From: Bacteroides intestinalis DSM 17393
Lineage (GTDB): Bacteria > Bacteroidota > Bacteroidia > Bacteroidales > Bacteroidaceae
Assembly (NCBI RefSeq): GCF_000172175.1
Contig: NZ_ABJL02000008.1
Coordinates: 1,302,001-1,366,000 of the forward strand
Direction of reading: 5' to 3'
Length of the DNA stretch: 64,000 bases
Shown here: one piece after another, positions 53,949-63,500 of the stretch
Position numbering within the stretch: position 1 is the first letter of the stretch
How the letters are laid out: every line of letters begins with the position of its first letter
Program-made: the position numbers and the translations under genes
The notes under the pieces: model-generated
Database searches by the model: none
What the model was told of the DNA's origin: nothing
What the model saw: the letters and a program-made list of their open reading frames with translations, nothing else

Positions 53949-55523
53949 TCAGAACTCACTTGTAAAGTGGAACTTAATATTTTTAAAGTCCATCTGCGCC
54001 ATCTGCAACACATAACCGCTATCAGCCAAGAATACATCCCTACCCTCACGATCCTTTGCCATATACTGATACTTGCGCTTTTTAAAGGCTTCCAGTTCTT
54101 CCGGATTATCACTCTCTATCCAGCAAGCCTTATACAAGCTCAACGGTTCCCAACGACACTTCGCACTGTATTCATTCTCCAAGCGATACTGGATAACCTC
54201 GAACTGCAACTGTCCTACCGTACCGATAATCTTACGCCCATTAAACTGATTGACAAACAACTGCGCCACACCCTCGTCCATCAACTGGTCGATACCCTTG
54301 GCAAGCTGTTTCTGCTTCATCGGGTCAGCATTCTCGATATACTTGAACATCTCCGGTGAGAAACTCGGTAAACCACGGAAATGAAGCATCTCCCCTTCCG
54401 TCAGCGTATCACCAATCTTAAAAGTACCGTTATCCGGCAAACCGATAATATCGCCTGCCCAAGCCTCGTCAACGGTTGTCTTGCGCTGTGCCATGAACTG
54501 CGTGGGCGAAGAAAAACGCATCGTCTTCCCATGACGTACATGCAGATAAGGAGTATTACGTGTGAATTTACCGGAACATATCTTGCAGAATGCAATGCAA
54601 GAACGGTGATTCGGGTCAATATTTGCCGTAATCTTAAACACAAAACCGGTAAATTTCGGTTCTTCCGGTTCCACTTCACGTTCTTCCGCCTGCACCGGAC
54701 GAGGGCTTGGGGCTATTTCCACAAAGCAATCCAGCAGCTCCTGTACACCGAAATTATTCAGAGCCGAACCAAAGAATACAGGCGCCACTTCCCCTTTCAG
54801 GTATTCTTCCTTATCAAATTCAGAATATACTCCATCTATCAACTCCAACTCACCACGTAATTTATCAGCCAGTTGCGCACCGATTTGCTTATCCAGTTCT
54901 TCGGTATTGATATCTACCTCCACCTTTTCCGTCACTACCTGCTTGGAAGGCTGAAAAAGGTTCAGATTCTGCTCATAGATGTTATAAACTCCCTTAAAAC
55001 GCACACCACTTTCGATAGGCCACGTCAACGGACGCACATGAATAGCAAGTTCTTCCTCCAGCTCATCCAGCAAATCGAAAGGATCTTTGGCCTCACGGTC
55101 CATTTTATTGATGAATATAATAACCGGCGTATTACGCATACGGCACACTTCCATCAATTTACGGGTCTGCGTTTCCACACCTTTTGCACCATCCACAACG
55201 ATGATAACGCTATCTACAGCAGTCAGCGTGCGGTAAGTATCTTCGGCAAAGTCCTGGTGACCGGGAGTGTCGAGGATATTAATCTTATAATCTTTGTAAT
55301 CGAACTCCATCACGGAGGTAGTTACAGAAATACCACGCTGTTTCTCTATATCCATCCAGTCGGATGTAGCCGTTTTCTTTATCTTATTGCTCTTTACAGC
55401 ACCCGCCACCTGAATCTGTCCACCGAAAAGCAACAGTTTTTCAGTCAATGACGTTTTACCGGCATCCGGATGCGCGATAATCGCAAAGGTCCGTCTTCTT
55501 TCTATTTCGTTATTATTTGCCAT
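53949..55523 (-). CDS. prfC: Peptide chain release factor 3 (RF3)
   Basis: A 524-residue GTPase that recycles RF1/RF2 from the ribosome after peptide release. GTPase motifs: G1 AHPDAGKTSLTEK (about 16-28), G2/G3 DTPGHQD (about 85-91), G4 NKMD (about 140). C-terminal domains fit RF3 (FRGLPSFSPEMF, FEVIQYRLENEY). The length matches RF3 (about 527). It is first in the prfC-rfbD-DUF4924-LysE minus-strand block, 21 bp after rfbD. Confidence 0.95.
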   Translation of the reverse strand: MANNNEIERRRTFAIIAHPDAGKTSLTEKLLLFGGQIQVAGAVKSNKIKKTATSDWMDIEKQRGISVTTSVMEFDYKDYKINILDTPGHQDFAEDTYRTLTAVDSVIIVVDGAKGVETQTRKLMEVCRMRNTPVIIFINKMDREAKDPFDLLDELEEELAIHVRPLTWPIESGVRFKGVYNIYEQNLNLFQPSKQVVTEKVEVDINTEELDKQIGAQLADKLRGELELIDGVYSEFDKEEYLKGEVAPVFFGSALNNFGVQELLDCFVEIAPSPRPVQAEEREVEPEEPKFTGFVFKITANIDPNHRSCIAFCKICSGKFTRNTPYLHVRHGKTMRFSSPTQFMAQRKTTVDEAWAGDIIGLPDNGTFKIGDTLTEGEMLHFRGLPSFSPEMFKYIENADPMKQKQLAKGIDQLMDEGVAQLFVNQFNGRKIIGTVGQLQFEVIQYRLENEYSAKCRWEPLSLYKACWIESDNPEELEAFKKRKYQYMAKDREGRDVFLADSGYVLQMAQMDFKNIKFHFTSEF

Positions 55524-55544
55524 ATATAAATAGGTATAATATTA

Positions 55545-56402
55545 TTATTGGGCATTCAGTTTATCAATACATACTTTCAGGCTTTCTTCCCAATGTGGAA
55601 TATGAATCCCGAAAGTATTTTTTATCTTTGTCTTATCCAATACGGAATAATGCGGACGTGGAGCCTTTGCCGGATATTCATCCGTATGCAACGGACTAAC
55701 CTTACAAGTCGTAATGCCTGCAATGCGGTGAATGGCAACTGTAAAGTCATACCAAGAACATACACCCTCATCGCTGAAATGATAAATCCCAGGTACAATT
55801 CCCTGATTGATGGCTGCATAGATGGCAACTGCCAGGTCTTTTGCATACGTCGGTGTACCGATCTGGTCGAAAACAACTCCCAAAGATTCACGTTCACGCC
55901 CCAGACGAATCATCGTTTTCACAAAATTGTTTCCATAAATAGAGTATAACCAGGCAGTGCGAATCACCATCGCCTTCTCGCAGTTCTGCATGACTTCCTT
56001 CTCTCCGCCCAGTTTAGTGAAGCCATAAACTGAATTAGGACACGGCATGCAATCTTCTTTATAAGGTATATGCGCCGTACCGTCGAATACATAGTCCGTA
56101 GAAACTTGTATCATTGCAGCACCATAAGCCTGTGCAGCACGTGCCAGTATTCCCGGAGCCTCCTCATTCAGTTTGCGGCATAGTTCTTCGTTATCCTCTG
56201 CCTTGTCAACCGCCGTAAAAGCGGCACAATTTACTACGACATCAATCTGATTGCCGGCAATGCATGCCCGTACAGCGTGTTCGTCACAGATATCCAATTC
56301 CTGTACGTCAGTAAAAAAATAGGTGTGTTGCGGATTCTCTTTTGCAAGAACTTGCATCTCGTTGCCAAGTTGTCCGTTGGCTCCGGTTACTAATATTCTC
56401 AT
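55545..56402 (-). CDS. rfbD: dTDP-4-dehydrorhamnose reductase
   Basis: A 285-residue SDR-family enzyme that reduces dTDP-4-keto-L-rhamnose to dTDP-L-rhamnose for cell-surface glycans. Nucleotide-binding TGANGQLGNEM (about 6-16) and the YxxxK site VYGFTKLGGE (Tyr126, Lys130). Rossmann features and C-terminal KTKIKNTFGI typical of RfbD. 21 bp from prfC; the two are commonly adjacent in Bacteroides. Confidence 0.9.
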   Translation of the reverse strand: MRILVTGANGQLGNEMQVLAKENPQHTYFFTDVQELDICDEHAVRACIAGNQIDVVVNCAAFTAVDKAEDNEELCRKLNEEAPGILARAAQAYGAAMIQVSTDYVFDGTAHIPYKEDCMPCPNSVYGFTKLGGEKEVMQNCEKAMVIRTAWLYSIYGNNFVKTMIRLGRERESLGVVFDQIGTPTYAKDLAVAIYAAINQGIVPGIYHFSDEGVCSWYDFTVAIHRIAGITTCKVSPLHTDEYPAKAPRPHYSVLDKTKIKNTFGIHIPHWEESLKVCIDKLNAQ

Positions 56403-56472
56403 CTCTATATTTAGATTCTATTAATTACAATTCACGATTAAAACTACGATCCCTCATCACCCTGTCACTTTA

Positions 56473-57015
56473 TCACTCTTCCAGCTTTAACTCCCCCTTC
56501 TTGTCCTTCTCATTATAGTTGGCAAGCAAAGATATGAAACTGCTGATAACCTCTATTGCCTTCGCCGTTCCCGGTGTTATTTCCTTCTTCTGCAAACGCA
56601 ACAGCAGAACACCATACAAAGCTTCGAAACATGTTTCCAATTCCGGTTCATCCTTCTTCCCGCTCTTTTGACGCAACTCTACAATAAAAGGCAGTGCTTT
56701 GAAATAAGCCGCACTATAATAAGGGTACTTGGGTGATGATAGCAATTCGCCATGCAACTCCGTCAGGTTTATCACTACATTACGGTTGATTTGCAGATGC
56801 CCTTTCTCCTTCACACCTTCGATACGCATCATATCAATCAGATTTCCATACCATTCCTCCAATGCAGGGCGCTCTTCTTCGGGATAACGGGAAATAATAT
56901 TTTCGCGGATTTTATCTATATCGCAACCGTTGGCACGTATCAAATCTTCCACCTGCCACATATATATAAGGTATTCTGCGATATTCTTCGCTTTCAGTTG
57001 TTGTGCTATCTTCAT
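56473..57015 (-). CDS. DUF4924 family protein
   Basis: A 180-residue cytoplasmic protein of the Bacteroidetes-specific DUF4924 family (MKIAQQLKAKNIAEYLIYMWQVEDLIRANGCD, then HGELLSSPKYPYYSAAYFKALPFIVELRQ). No catalytic motif or membrane segment visible. Function unknown; conserved position between rfbD and the LysE-type gene is a hint of an operon. Confidence 0.75.
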   Translation of the reverse strand: MKIAQQLKAKNIAEYLIYMWQVEDLIRANGCDIDKIRENIISRYPEEERPALEEWYGNLIDMMRIEGVKEKGHLQINRNVVINLTELHGELLSSPKYPYYSAAYFKALPFIVELRQKSGKKDEPELETCFEALYGVLLLRLQKKEITPGTAKAIEVISSFISLLANYNEKDKKGELKLEE

Positions 57016-57031
57016 GATTTTATGTTTCTTG

Positions 57032-57685
57032 TCAGTAAAGTGATTCGCCCATCAGCGTAAACACCAATCCAAACACAGACACAACAATGACAATGCCTCC
57101 GATGATACGGTTCAATATCCAGATGCCGCGCAGGTTGAACTGTGTACGGACTTTATTCACAAAGAAAGTAATACCGAACCACCACGCCAATGCTCCCAAT
57201 GCAATAGCCAAGTATCCGGTGACTGCCTCAAACACCAGCACCCCTTCGCTGACAAAGGCAAAGCGTGCAAAGAGTCCGATAAACAGGAAAATAATAAGTG
57301 GATTGGATAGTGTGACGGCGAATGCCGTTATGAAGTTATGAAAATAAGAACCTTTATTAGTAGAAACAGGGCGAATGGACGAAACAGGATTACTACGGAA
57401 CGTATAAATACCGAAAGCTAACAACATGATACTTCCGAACAACTGCAAATAAAAGATATTTTTATTGACGTAATCGAATACGAAACTCATTCCGTACCCT
57501 GTCAGCAGAGCGTAAGCAATGTCACTCAACGAGGCTCCCAGTCCTGTTATGAAACCATACCAACGCCCCTTATTCAACGTACGCTGAATGCACAGCACGC
57601 CGACAGGCCCCAACGGAGCAGACACAACTACCCCGATAATAAAGCCCTTCCATAATATATCGAATATGGTCCTTATTTCAATCAT
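57032..57685 (-). CDS. LysE-family exporter
   Basis: A 217-residue inner-membrane translocator with about six hydrophobic segments. The N-terminus (FIIGVVVSAPLGPVGVLCIQRTLNKGRWYGFITGLGASLSDIAYA) matches the LysE/RhtB amino-acid exporter signature (PGP-V-L-x-x-R-x-G...G-LG...D). Exports an amino acid or related metabolite; specificity unknown. Last upstream gene of the prfC block; 16 bp before DUF4924. Confidence 0.85.
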   Translation of the reverse strand: MIEIRTIFDILWKGFIIGVVVSAPLGPVGVLCIQRTLNKGRWYGFITGLGASLSDIAYALLTGYGMSFVFDYVNKNIFYLQLFGSIMLLAFGIYTFRSNPVSSIRPVSTNKGSYFHNFITAFAVTLSNPLIIFLFIGLFARFAFVSEGVLVFEAVTGYLAIALGALAWWFGITFFVNKVRTQFNLRGIWILNRIIGGIVIVVSVFGLVFTLMGESLY

Positions 57686-58225
57686 GGCTGCAAATATCGT
57701 ACTTTTTTGTGAGACGAACCAATTGTGTTAACGTTTTTTCGACTGATTAGCATAAAACACCTAATACTTTACACTACTAAAGCGAAAAAGTGACAAATAA
57801 CAGGCTATTCTTAGACAGACACGTTGTGCATGTTTAGAGGTGAAAAGTCTTTTATAAGAAAATGAATTTGCAAGTCGTTTTACAGAGAATGAAAATAGAG
57901 ACATTTTAGTTTGACATTGTAAAAAACATGCATTTATTACGGAGATTTATTTAAACATAAAAGCTGATTATAGAATAGTTACTTGAGCACCGGTTAAAAG
58001 AGCGTACATAAAGTAGAATACAAGCGACTCTTAGCATCCTATTATTTTACATAAAAGCAATATGGAAAGTTCAGATAAATTTTATTTTAGAAGTCAAACA
58101 AAAGGATAATTCAGTACAGATATTATTAAATAACCAACTTAAAAGAATAAAAAGACAACTTTCAATAGCTTTATATCAAGATTTATATTATCTTTGTATC
58201 GTCAATTAATACAAACAGAAAAGAC
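57686..58225. other. AT-rich intergenic region
   Basis: Nothing recognisable as a gene. It is strongly AT-rich from about 57780. The only feature is a TATCTTTG -7-like box at 58189-58196, for the LruC gene. Confidence 0.6.
58189..58196 (+). promoter_or_regulatory. -7 box for the LruC lipoprotein gene
   Basis: TATCTTTG, a full TAnnTTTG match, 30 bp before the 58226 start. No clear -33 TTTG. Confidence 0.5.
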
Positions 58226-60319
58226 ATGCTTATGAAAACAGCTCATCAATTAAGGAATCTCTTATTCATTACACTACTTGCACTTGCCAGTTGTATGAAC
58301 AATGATGTATACAATCCTGACAGCAAACCAGACAATGAACCTGACAATGGAAATGTCACCGATCTTACTATTCCCTCAGATTTTCTATGGTCAACCACTG
58401 CCCAAGTTGCCGTTCACGTAACTATCGGCAATAATACGCCCCACACTTATACTATCTCCATCTACCCACAAGGAGCAGACGAGGAGAGTTTGCCTGTAGC
58501 CATTGGCACAGCCAGTTTCAACTACCCATATAACAAAGAAATCACACTACCTGCCAGCGATACGATAGTGGCCGTAACCCAAACATTACACTATACAGAC
58601 GGTAGCCAAATGACATTGGAATGCAATGTCCCTATAGTCAACAAGAAAGCAACATTACATCTGGGAGAGTCCGGCAACACAGTCTCGTCCACCCGTTCTC
58701 CCAACATAACCACACGTAGTGATGATGACCTGGAAGATTGGAATAAAGCAAAAGAGTTAACAACTGACATCACAGAGATAAATAAGGGCGAAGAATACAA
58801 AGTTTCTACCGGGAACATGGTTAACTTGAATGATAACATCAACATTATGGAAGGCGGTAAAATTTATATTGCAGGAACATTAAACATTTCAGCAAAGAAC
58901 GCATTTCAGAACCATAAAGATGCCAAATTTATCATCTTAAGCAAGGAACAGTCCAAAGGAGAAGCAGCGGGGATTCTTCAATGCTTTGGCGACTTCACTG
59001 TTAAGAATGAATTTGAAATAGAGAATTACGGTACAATGACAGTAAACGGAACACTCGCCATTGAAAATGGTGGTGAAATAGATAACTATGGATGCCTTCA
59101 CGCCGAAAAAATAGAATTGGATGGTAACGGAAAGGATGACTCATTACTTGAAATAAAAGAAAGGGGATACGTTTTCTCCAAAACAATGTGGATGCAAAAA
59201 GCCACTTTAGAAATGGAAAAGAACTCTCTTTTAGAAATTGAGGAAACTTTAGAGTTAAAAAACGACTGTGAAATAGAGGGAGATGATGATGGCAAATGGG
59301 CGGTAGTCAAACTAACGGATGCAACAGTAATAAACGAACACAACGGTAAAACCCCACAAATTAAAAATAAAGTATTCATCGTATGCGACCACAACAATGG
59401 GGAAAAGCCGAAAAACATTTATTTGGAAGACGGTGCCCAATGGGGGAATACGAAAGCTGCTGCCAACGCAGGGGTGAAAACAACAGGCTCCGATTGTGCT
59501 CCCGCCTACAAACCGGAGGAAGGGGGTACCCCGGAAGAACCCGGTAATGATAAAGAATATACTTTAGGGCAGTATACCTACGCCTTTGAAGATCTGTGGC
59601 CCAACTTTGGCGATTACGACATGAATGATATTGTACTGGTTACCAAAGTTACACTAAAAGCTACAGCTAACTACGTAACCCAAGCCACACTGAAGTGTAA
59701 ACTTGCCGCCATCGGAGCAAGCAAACGCATTTCCGCAGGAGTACAGTTGGACGAACTCACTGCCGGCGATATTAGCAGTATTCAATATGATACAAGTAAT
59801 AACTTCACAGAAAATATGTTCAAAACCAATGCCAACGGCACTGAACAAGGACAAACTTTAGCAGTTATACCTCTGTTCGACCATGCGCATGCTTTTGCAG
59901 GTTATAACGGCACTCCCATCGTAGGTACCTATAAGGACGCTGAATTCAATCCTAAAGAATTCACCGTAACCATTCATTTCAAAGAGAACAGTGTGGAAGA
60001 ATCCAAATTGGCTTTAAACAAATTGAACTTCTTCATCACTTGCAATGCAACACAAGGCAAACGTATGGAAATCCACCAGATCAATGGAAAAGCAACCGAC
60101 TTGTTCGACACATCCGCCATTGGCGGAGTGGTTGCATCCCCCAATACCCCATTCAGGGCAAAGGGTAATTTCTGCTGGGTCATGATAATCCCCGGTGAAT
60201 TCAGCTTCCCACTAGAGGGCAACAATCTCCGCCAATCTTTTGAGAATTTCGAGCTATGGATTGCCAATCCGGATTACGATTGGTACAACCATCCTTTCCC
60301 TGACAAAGTAAAACAATAA
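58226..60319 (+). CDS. LruC domain lipoprotein (DUF4842)
   Basis: A 697-residue surface lipoprotein with signal peptide and lipobox ALASC (Cys23 from the first Met). A C-terminal LruC/DUF4842 domain has FEDLWPNFGDYDMNDIVL (about 455) and IANPDYDWYNHPF at the end. N-terminal and middle parts (about 50-440) have beta-rich repeats (LTDIT..., several G-G-E-I/N-G patterns, IENGGEIDNYGCLHAEKIEL). Function unknown; LruC proteins are common secreted lipoproteins in Bacteroidetes. No operon partner; a terminator follows at 60335-60366. Confidence 0.85.
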   Translation: MLMKTAHQLRNLLFITLLALASCMNNDVYNPDSKPDNEPDNGNVTDLTIPSDFLWSTTAQVAVHVTIGNNTPHTYTISIYPQGADEESLPVAIGTASFNYPYNKEITLPASDTIVAVTQTLHYTDGSQMTLECNVPIVNKKATLHLGESGNTVSSTRSPNITTRSDDDLEDWNKAKELTTDITEINKGEEYKVSTGNMVNLNDNINIMEGGKIYIAGTLNISAKNAFQNHKDAKFIILSKEQSKGEAAGILQCFGDFTVKNEFEIENYGTMTVNGTLAIENGGEIDNYGCLHAEKIELDGNGKDDSLLEIKERGYVFSKTMWMQKATLEMEKNSLLEIEETLELKNDCEIEGDDDGKWAVVKLTDATVINEHNGKTPQIKNKVFIVCDHNNGEKPKNIYLEDGAQWGNTKAAANAGVKTTGSDCAPAYKPEEGGTPEEPGNDKEYTLGQYTYAFEDLWPNFGDYDMNDIVLVTKVTLKATANYVTQATLKCKLAAIGASKRISAGVQLDELTAGDISSIQYDTSNNFTENMFKTNANGTEQGQTLAVIPLFDHAHAFAGYNGTPIVGTYKDAEFNPKEFTVTIHFKENSVEESKLALNKLNFFITCNATQGKRMEIHQINGKATDLFDTSAIGGVVASPNTPFRAKGNFCWVMIIPGEFSFPLEGNNLRQSFENFELWIANPDYDWYNHPFPDKVKQ

Positions 60320-60334
60320 AGGATTCCCGATAAA

Positions 60335-60366
60335 AACGCATGCAAGCAAATCTGCATGCGTTTTTT
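60335..60366 (+). terminator. Terminator after the LruC gene
   Basis: AACGCATGCA (60335-60344) pairs perfectly with TGCATGCGTT (60353-60362), then TTTT. 15 bp after the stop. Confidence 0.85.
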
Positions 60367-60401
60367 ATTTCCATTTCTTTCTCTCCCCCAACGATTTTAT
60401 G

Positions 60402-60409
60402 TATCTTTG
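60402..60409 (+). promoter_or_regulatory. -7 box and leader upstream of purL
   Basis: TATCTTTG matches the Bacteroides -7 box, 100 bp before the purL ATG. The leader contains a loose hairpin GGTATCTCC...GGAGTACC (about 60429-60468) and a run of AAATCATAAAT/AAATTATAAAT repeats (60477-60502) just before the start; role unknown. Confidence 0.5.
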
Positions 60410-60508
60410 CGCCAAAGAAAAAAAGCCGGTATCTCCCGTAAGTGCTTCCTTGCCTTTTTCGGAGTACCTCAAGCATAAATCATAAATTATAAATCATAAA
60501 TATTCAGT

Positions 60509-63500
60509 ATGATTCTTTTTTTCAAGACCCCATCCAAGAGCGTGATAGCCGTAGAATGTGACCACGCACTCACCCAGGCAGAAAGCGACAAACTCTGCTG
60601 GCTTTTTGGAGAAGCCACCCCCGAAAGTGAAGACAACCTGAAAGGACATTTCGTTGGTCCGCGCCGCGAAATGATTACTCCTTGGAGTACGAATGCCGTA
60701 GAAATCACCCAGAACATGGGATTGAATGGCATTACCCGTATTGAAGAGTATTTCCCCGTAAAGGACGAAAACACCGACCGTGACCCGATGCTGCAACGCA
60801 TGTACAAAGGTTTAGATCAGGATGTATTCACCACAAACCGTAAGCCGGAACCGATCGTCCATATCGAAGACCTGGAAGCTTACAATGAGAAAGAAGGTCT
60901 GGCACTCTCTAAAGAAGAGATGGACTACCTTAAGAAAGTAGAGCAAGACCTCGGACGTAAGTTGACAGACTCCGAAGTGTTTGGTTTCGCTCAAATCAAC
61001 TCCGAGCACTGCCGTCACAAAATCTTCGGTGGAACGTTCATCATCGACGGTGTGGAACAAGAGTCTTCCCTCTTCCAGATGATTAAAAAGACCACTCAGG
61101 AAAATCCGAATAAGATTATTTCAGCCTACAAAGACAACGTAGCTTTTGCAGAAGGTCCGGTAGTTGAGCAGTTTGCTCCGGCAGATCACTCCAAGCCTGA
61201 TTTCTTCCAGGTGAAAGATATACAGAGTGTTATCTCACTGAAAGCTGAAACACATAACTTCCCTACCACTGTGGAACCGTTCAACGGTGCTTCTACTGGT
61301 ACAGGTGGTGAGATCCGTGACCGTATGGGCGGTGGTAAAGGTTCCTGGCCGATTGCCGGAACTGCTGTCTATATGACTTCTTATCCCCGCACGGACGAAG
61401 GACGTCCTTGGGAAGAAATATTGCCGGTACGCCAATGGCTGTACCAGACTCCGGAACAGATTCTGATCAAGGCATCCAATGGTGCCAGCGACTTCGGTAA
61501 TAAGTTTGGCCAACCATTGATTTGCGGTTCGGTACTTACTTTTGAACATAAAGAGAACGACGAAGTTTATGGTTACGATAAAGTAATCATGCTCGCCGGT
61601 GGTGTAGGTTACGGTACAAAACGTGACTGCTTGAAGGGTGCTCCCGAAGCCGGAAACAAAGTCGTCGTGATCGGTGGTGACAATTATCGTATCGGTTTGG
61701 GAGGCGGCTCCGTATCTTCAGTAGATACCGGACGTTACAGCAGTGGTATTGAACTGAACGCCGTACAACGTGCCAACGCCGAAATGCAGAAACGTGCCTA
61801 CAACGTAGTACGTGCCCTCTGCGAAGAAGAAACTAACCCGGTGGTGTCCATCCACGACCACGGTTCGGCAGGACACGTGAACTGTCTCTCCGAATTGGTG
61901 GAAGAATGTGGTGGTTTGATCGACATGAGCAAGTTACCCGTAGGTGACCAAACTTTGTCAGCTAAAGAAATCATCGCCAACGAAAGCCAGGAGCGCATGG
62001 GATTGCTGATTGAAGAAGAAGCCATCGAGCATGTACGTAAAGTAGCTGAACGCGAACGTGCTCCGATGTATGTGGTAGGTGAAACTACCGGCGACCATCG
62101 TTTTGCCTTCCAACAAGCTGACGGTGTACGTCCGTTCGACCTTGCCGTGGAACAGATGTTCGGTTCGTCTCCCAAGACTTACATGATAGACAAAACCGTA
62201 GAGCGTCACTACGAAATGCCAAAATACGAACAGTCCAAGTTGCATGAATACCTGACGAATGTATTGCAATTGGAAGCCGTTGCCTGCAAAGACTGGTTGA
62301 CTAACAAAGTAGACCGTTCCGTAACAGGTAAGATTGCCCGCCAGCAATGCCAAGGCGAATTGCAGTTACCGCTGAGTGACTGCGGTGTGGTTGCCCTCGA
62401 CTATCGTGGCGAAAAAGGTATCGCTACCTCATTGGGACATGCGCCACAAGCTGCATTGGCAGATCCGGCAGCCGGTTCGGTACTTTCTGTAAGCGAAGCG
62501 TTGACCAACCTTGTATGGGCTCCTATGGCTGAAGGAATGGACAGCATTTCCCTCTCTGCCAACTGGATGTGGCCTTGCCGCTCACAAGAGGGTGAAGATG
62601 CACGCCTCTACACCGCTGTAAAGGCATTAAGTGATTTCTGCTGTGCACTGCAAATCAACGTGCCTACCGGAAAAGACTCTCTCTCCATGACTCAGAAATA
62701 TCCCGACGGTAGCAAGGTGATTGCTCCGGGAACCGTTATTGTTTCGGCAGGCGGTGAAGTATCCGACGTGAAGAAAGTTGTTTCTCCTGTACTGGTAAAC
62801 AACGAAAAGACAACCATTTATCATATTGATTTCAGTTTCGATACATTGAAACTGGGTGGTTCGGCTTTTGCACAGTCATTGGGCAAAGTAGGTGACGAAG
62901 TACCTACCGTACAAGATGCCGAATATTTCCGCGATGCTTTCCTTGCTGTTCAGGAGTTGGTAAACAAAGGATTGATTCTTGCCGGACATGATATTTCTGC
63001 CGGAGGTTTGATTACAACTCTGCTTGAAATGTGTTTTGCTAATGTAGAAGGTGGTATGGAGATCAACCTCGACAAAATGAAAGAACACGATCTTGTGAAA
63101 ATTTTGTTTTCCGAGAATCCGGGTATCGTGATCCAGGTAAGCGACAAGCACAAAGAAGAGGTTAAACAGATATTGGAAGATGCCGGTGTGGGTTATGTGA
63201 AAATCGGTAAGCCGACTGACGAACGCCACATCCTCGTATCCAAAGATGATGCTACTTACCAGTTCGGTATCGATTATATGCGTGATGTATGGTATTCTAC
63301 TTCTTACCTACTCGACCGCAAACAATCTATGAACGGCTGCGCTAAAAAACGCTTCGAAAACTATAAGATGCAGCCTATGGAATTCGCTTTCATGCCTGAT
63401 TTCAAAGGTAAACTCTCTCAATACGGTATTGATCCGGACCGTCGTACCCCGACAGGTATCCGTGCAGCAATTATCCGCGAGAAGGGTACGAATGGCGAAC

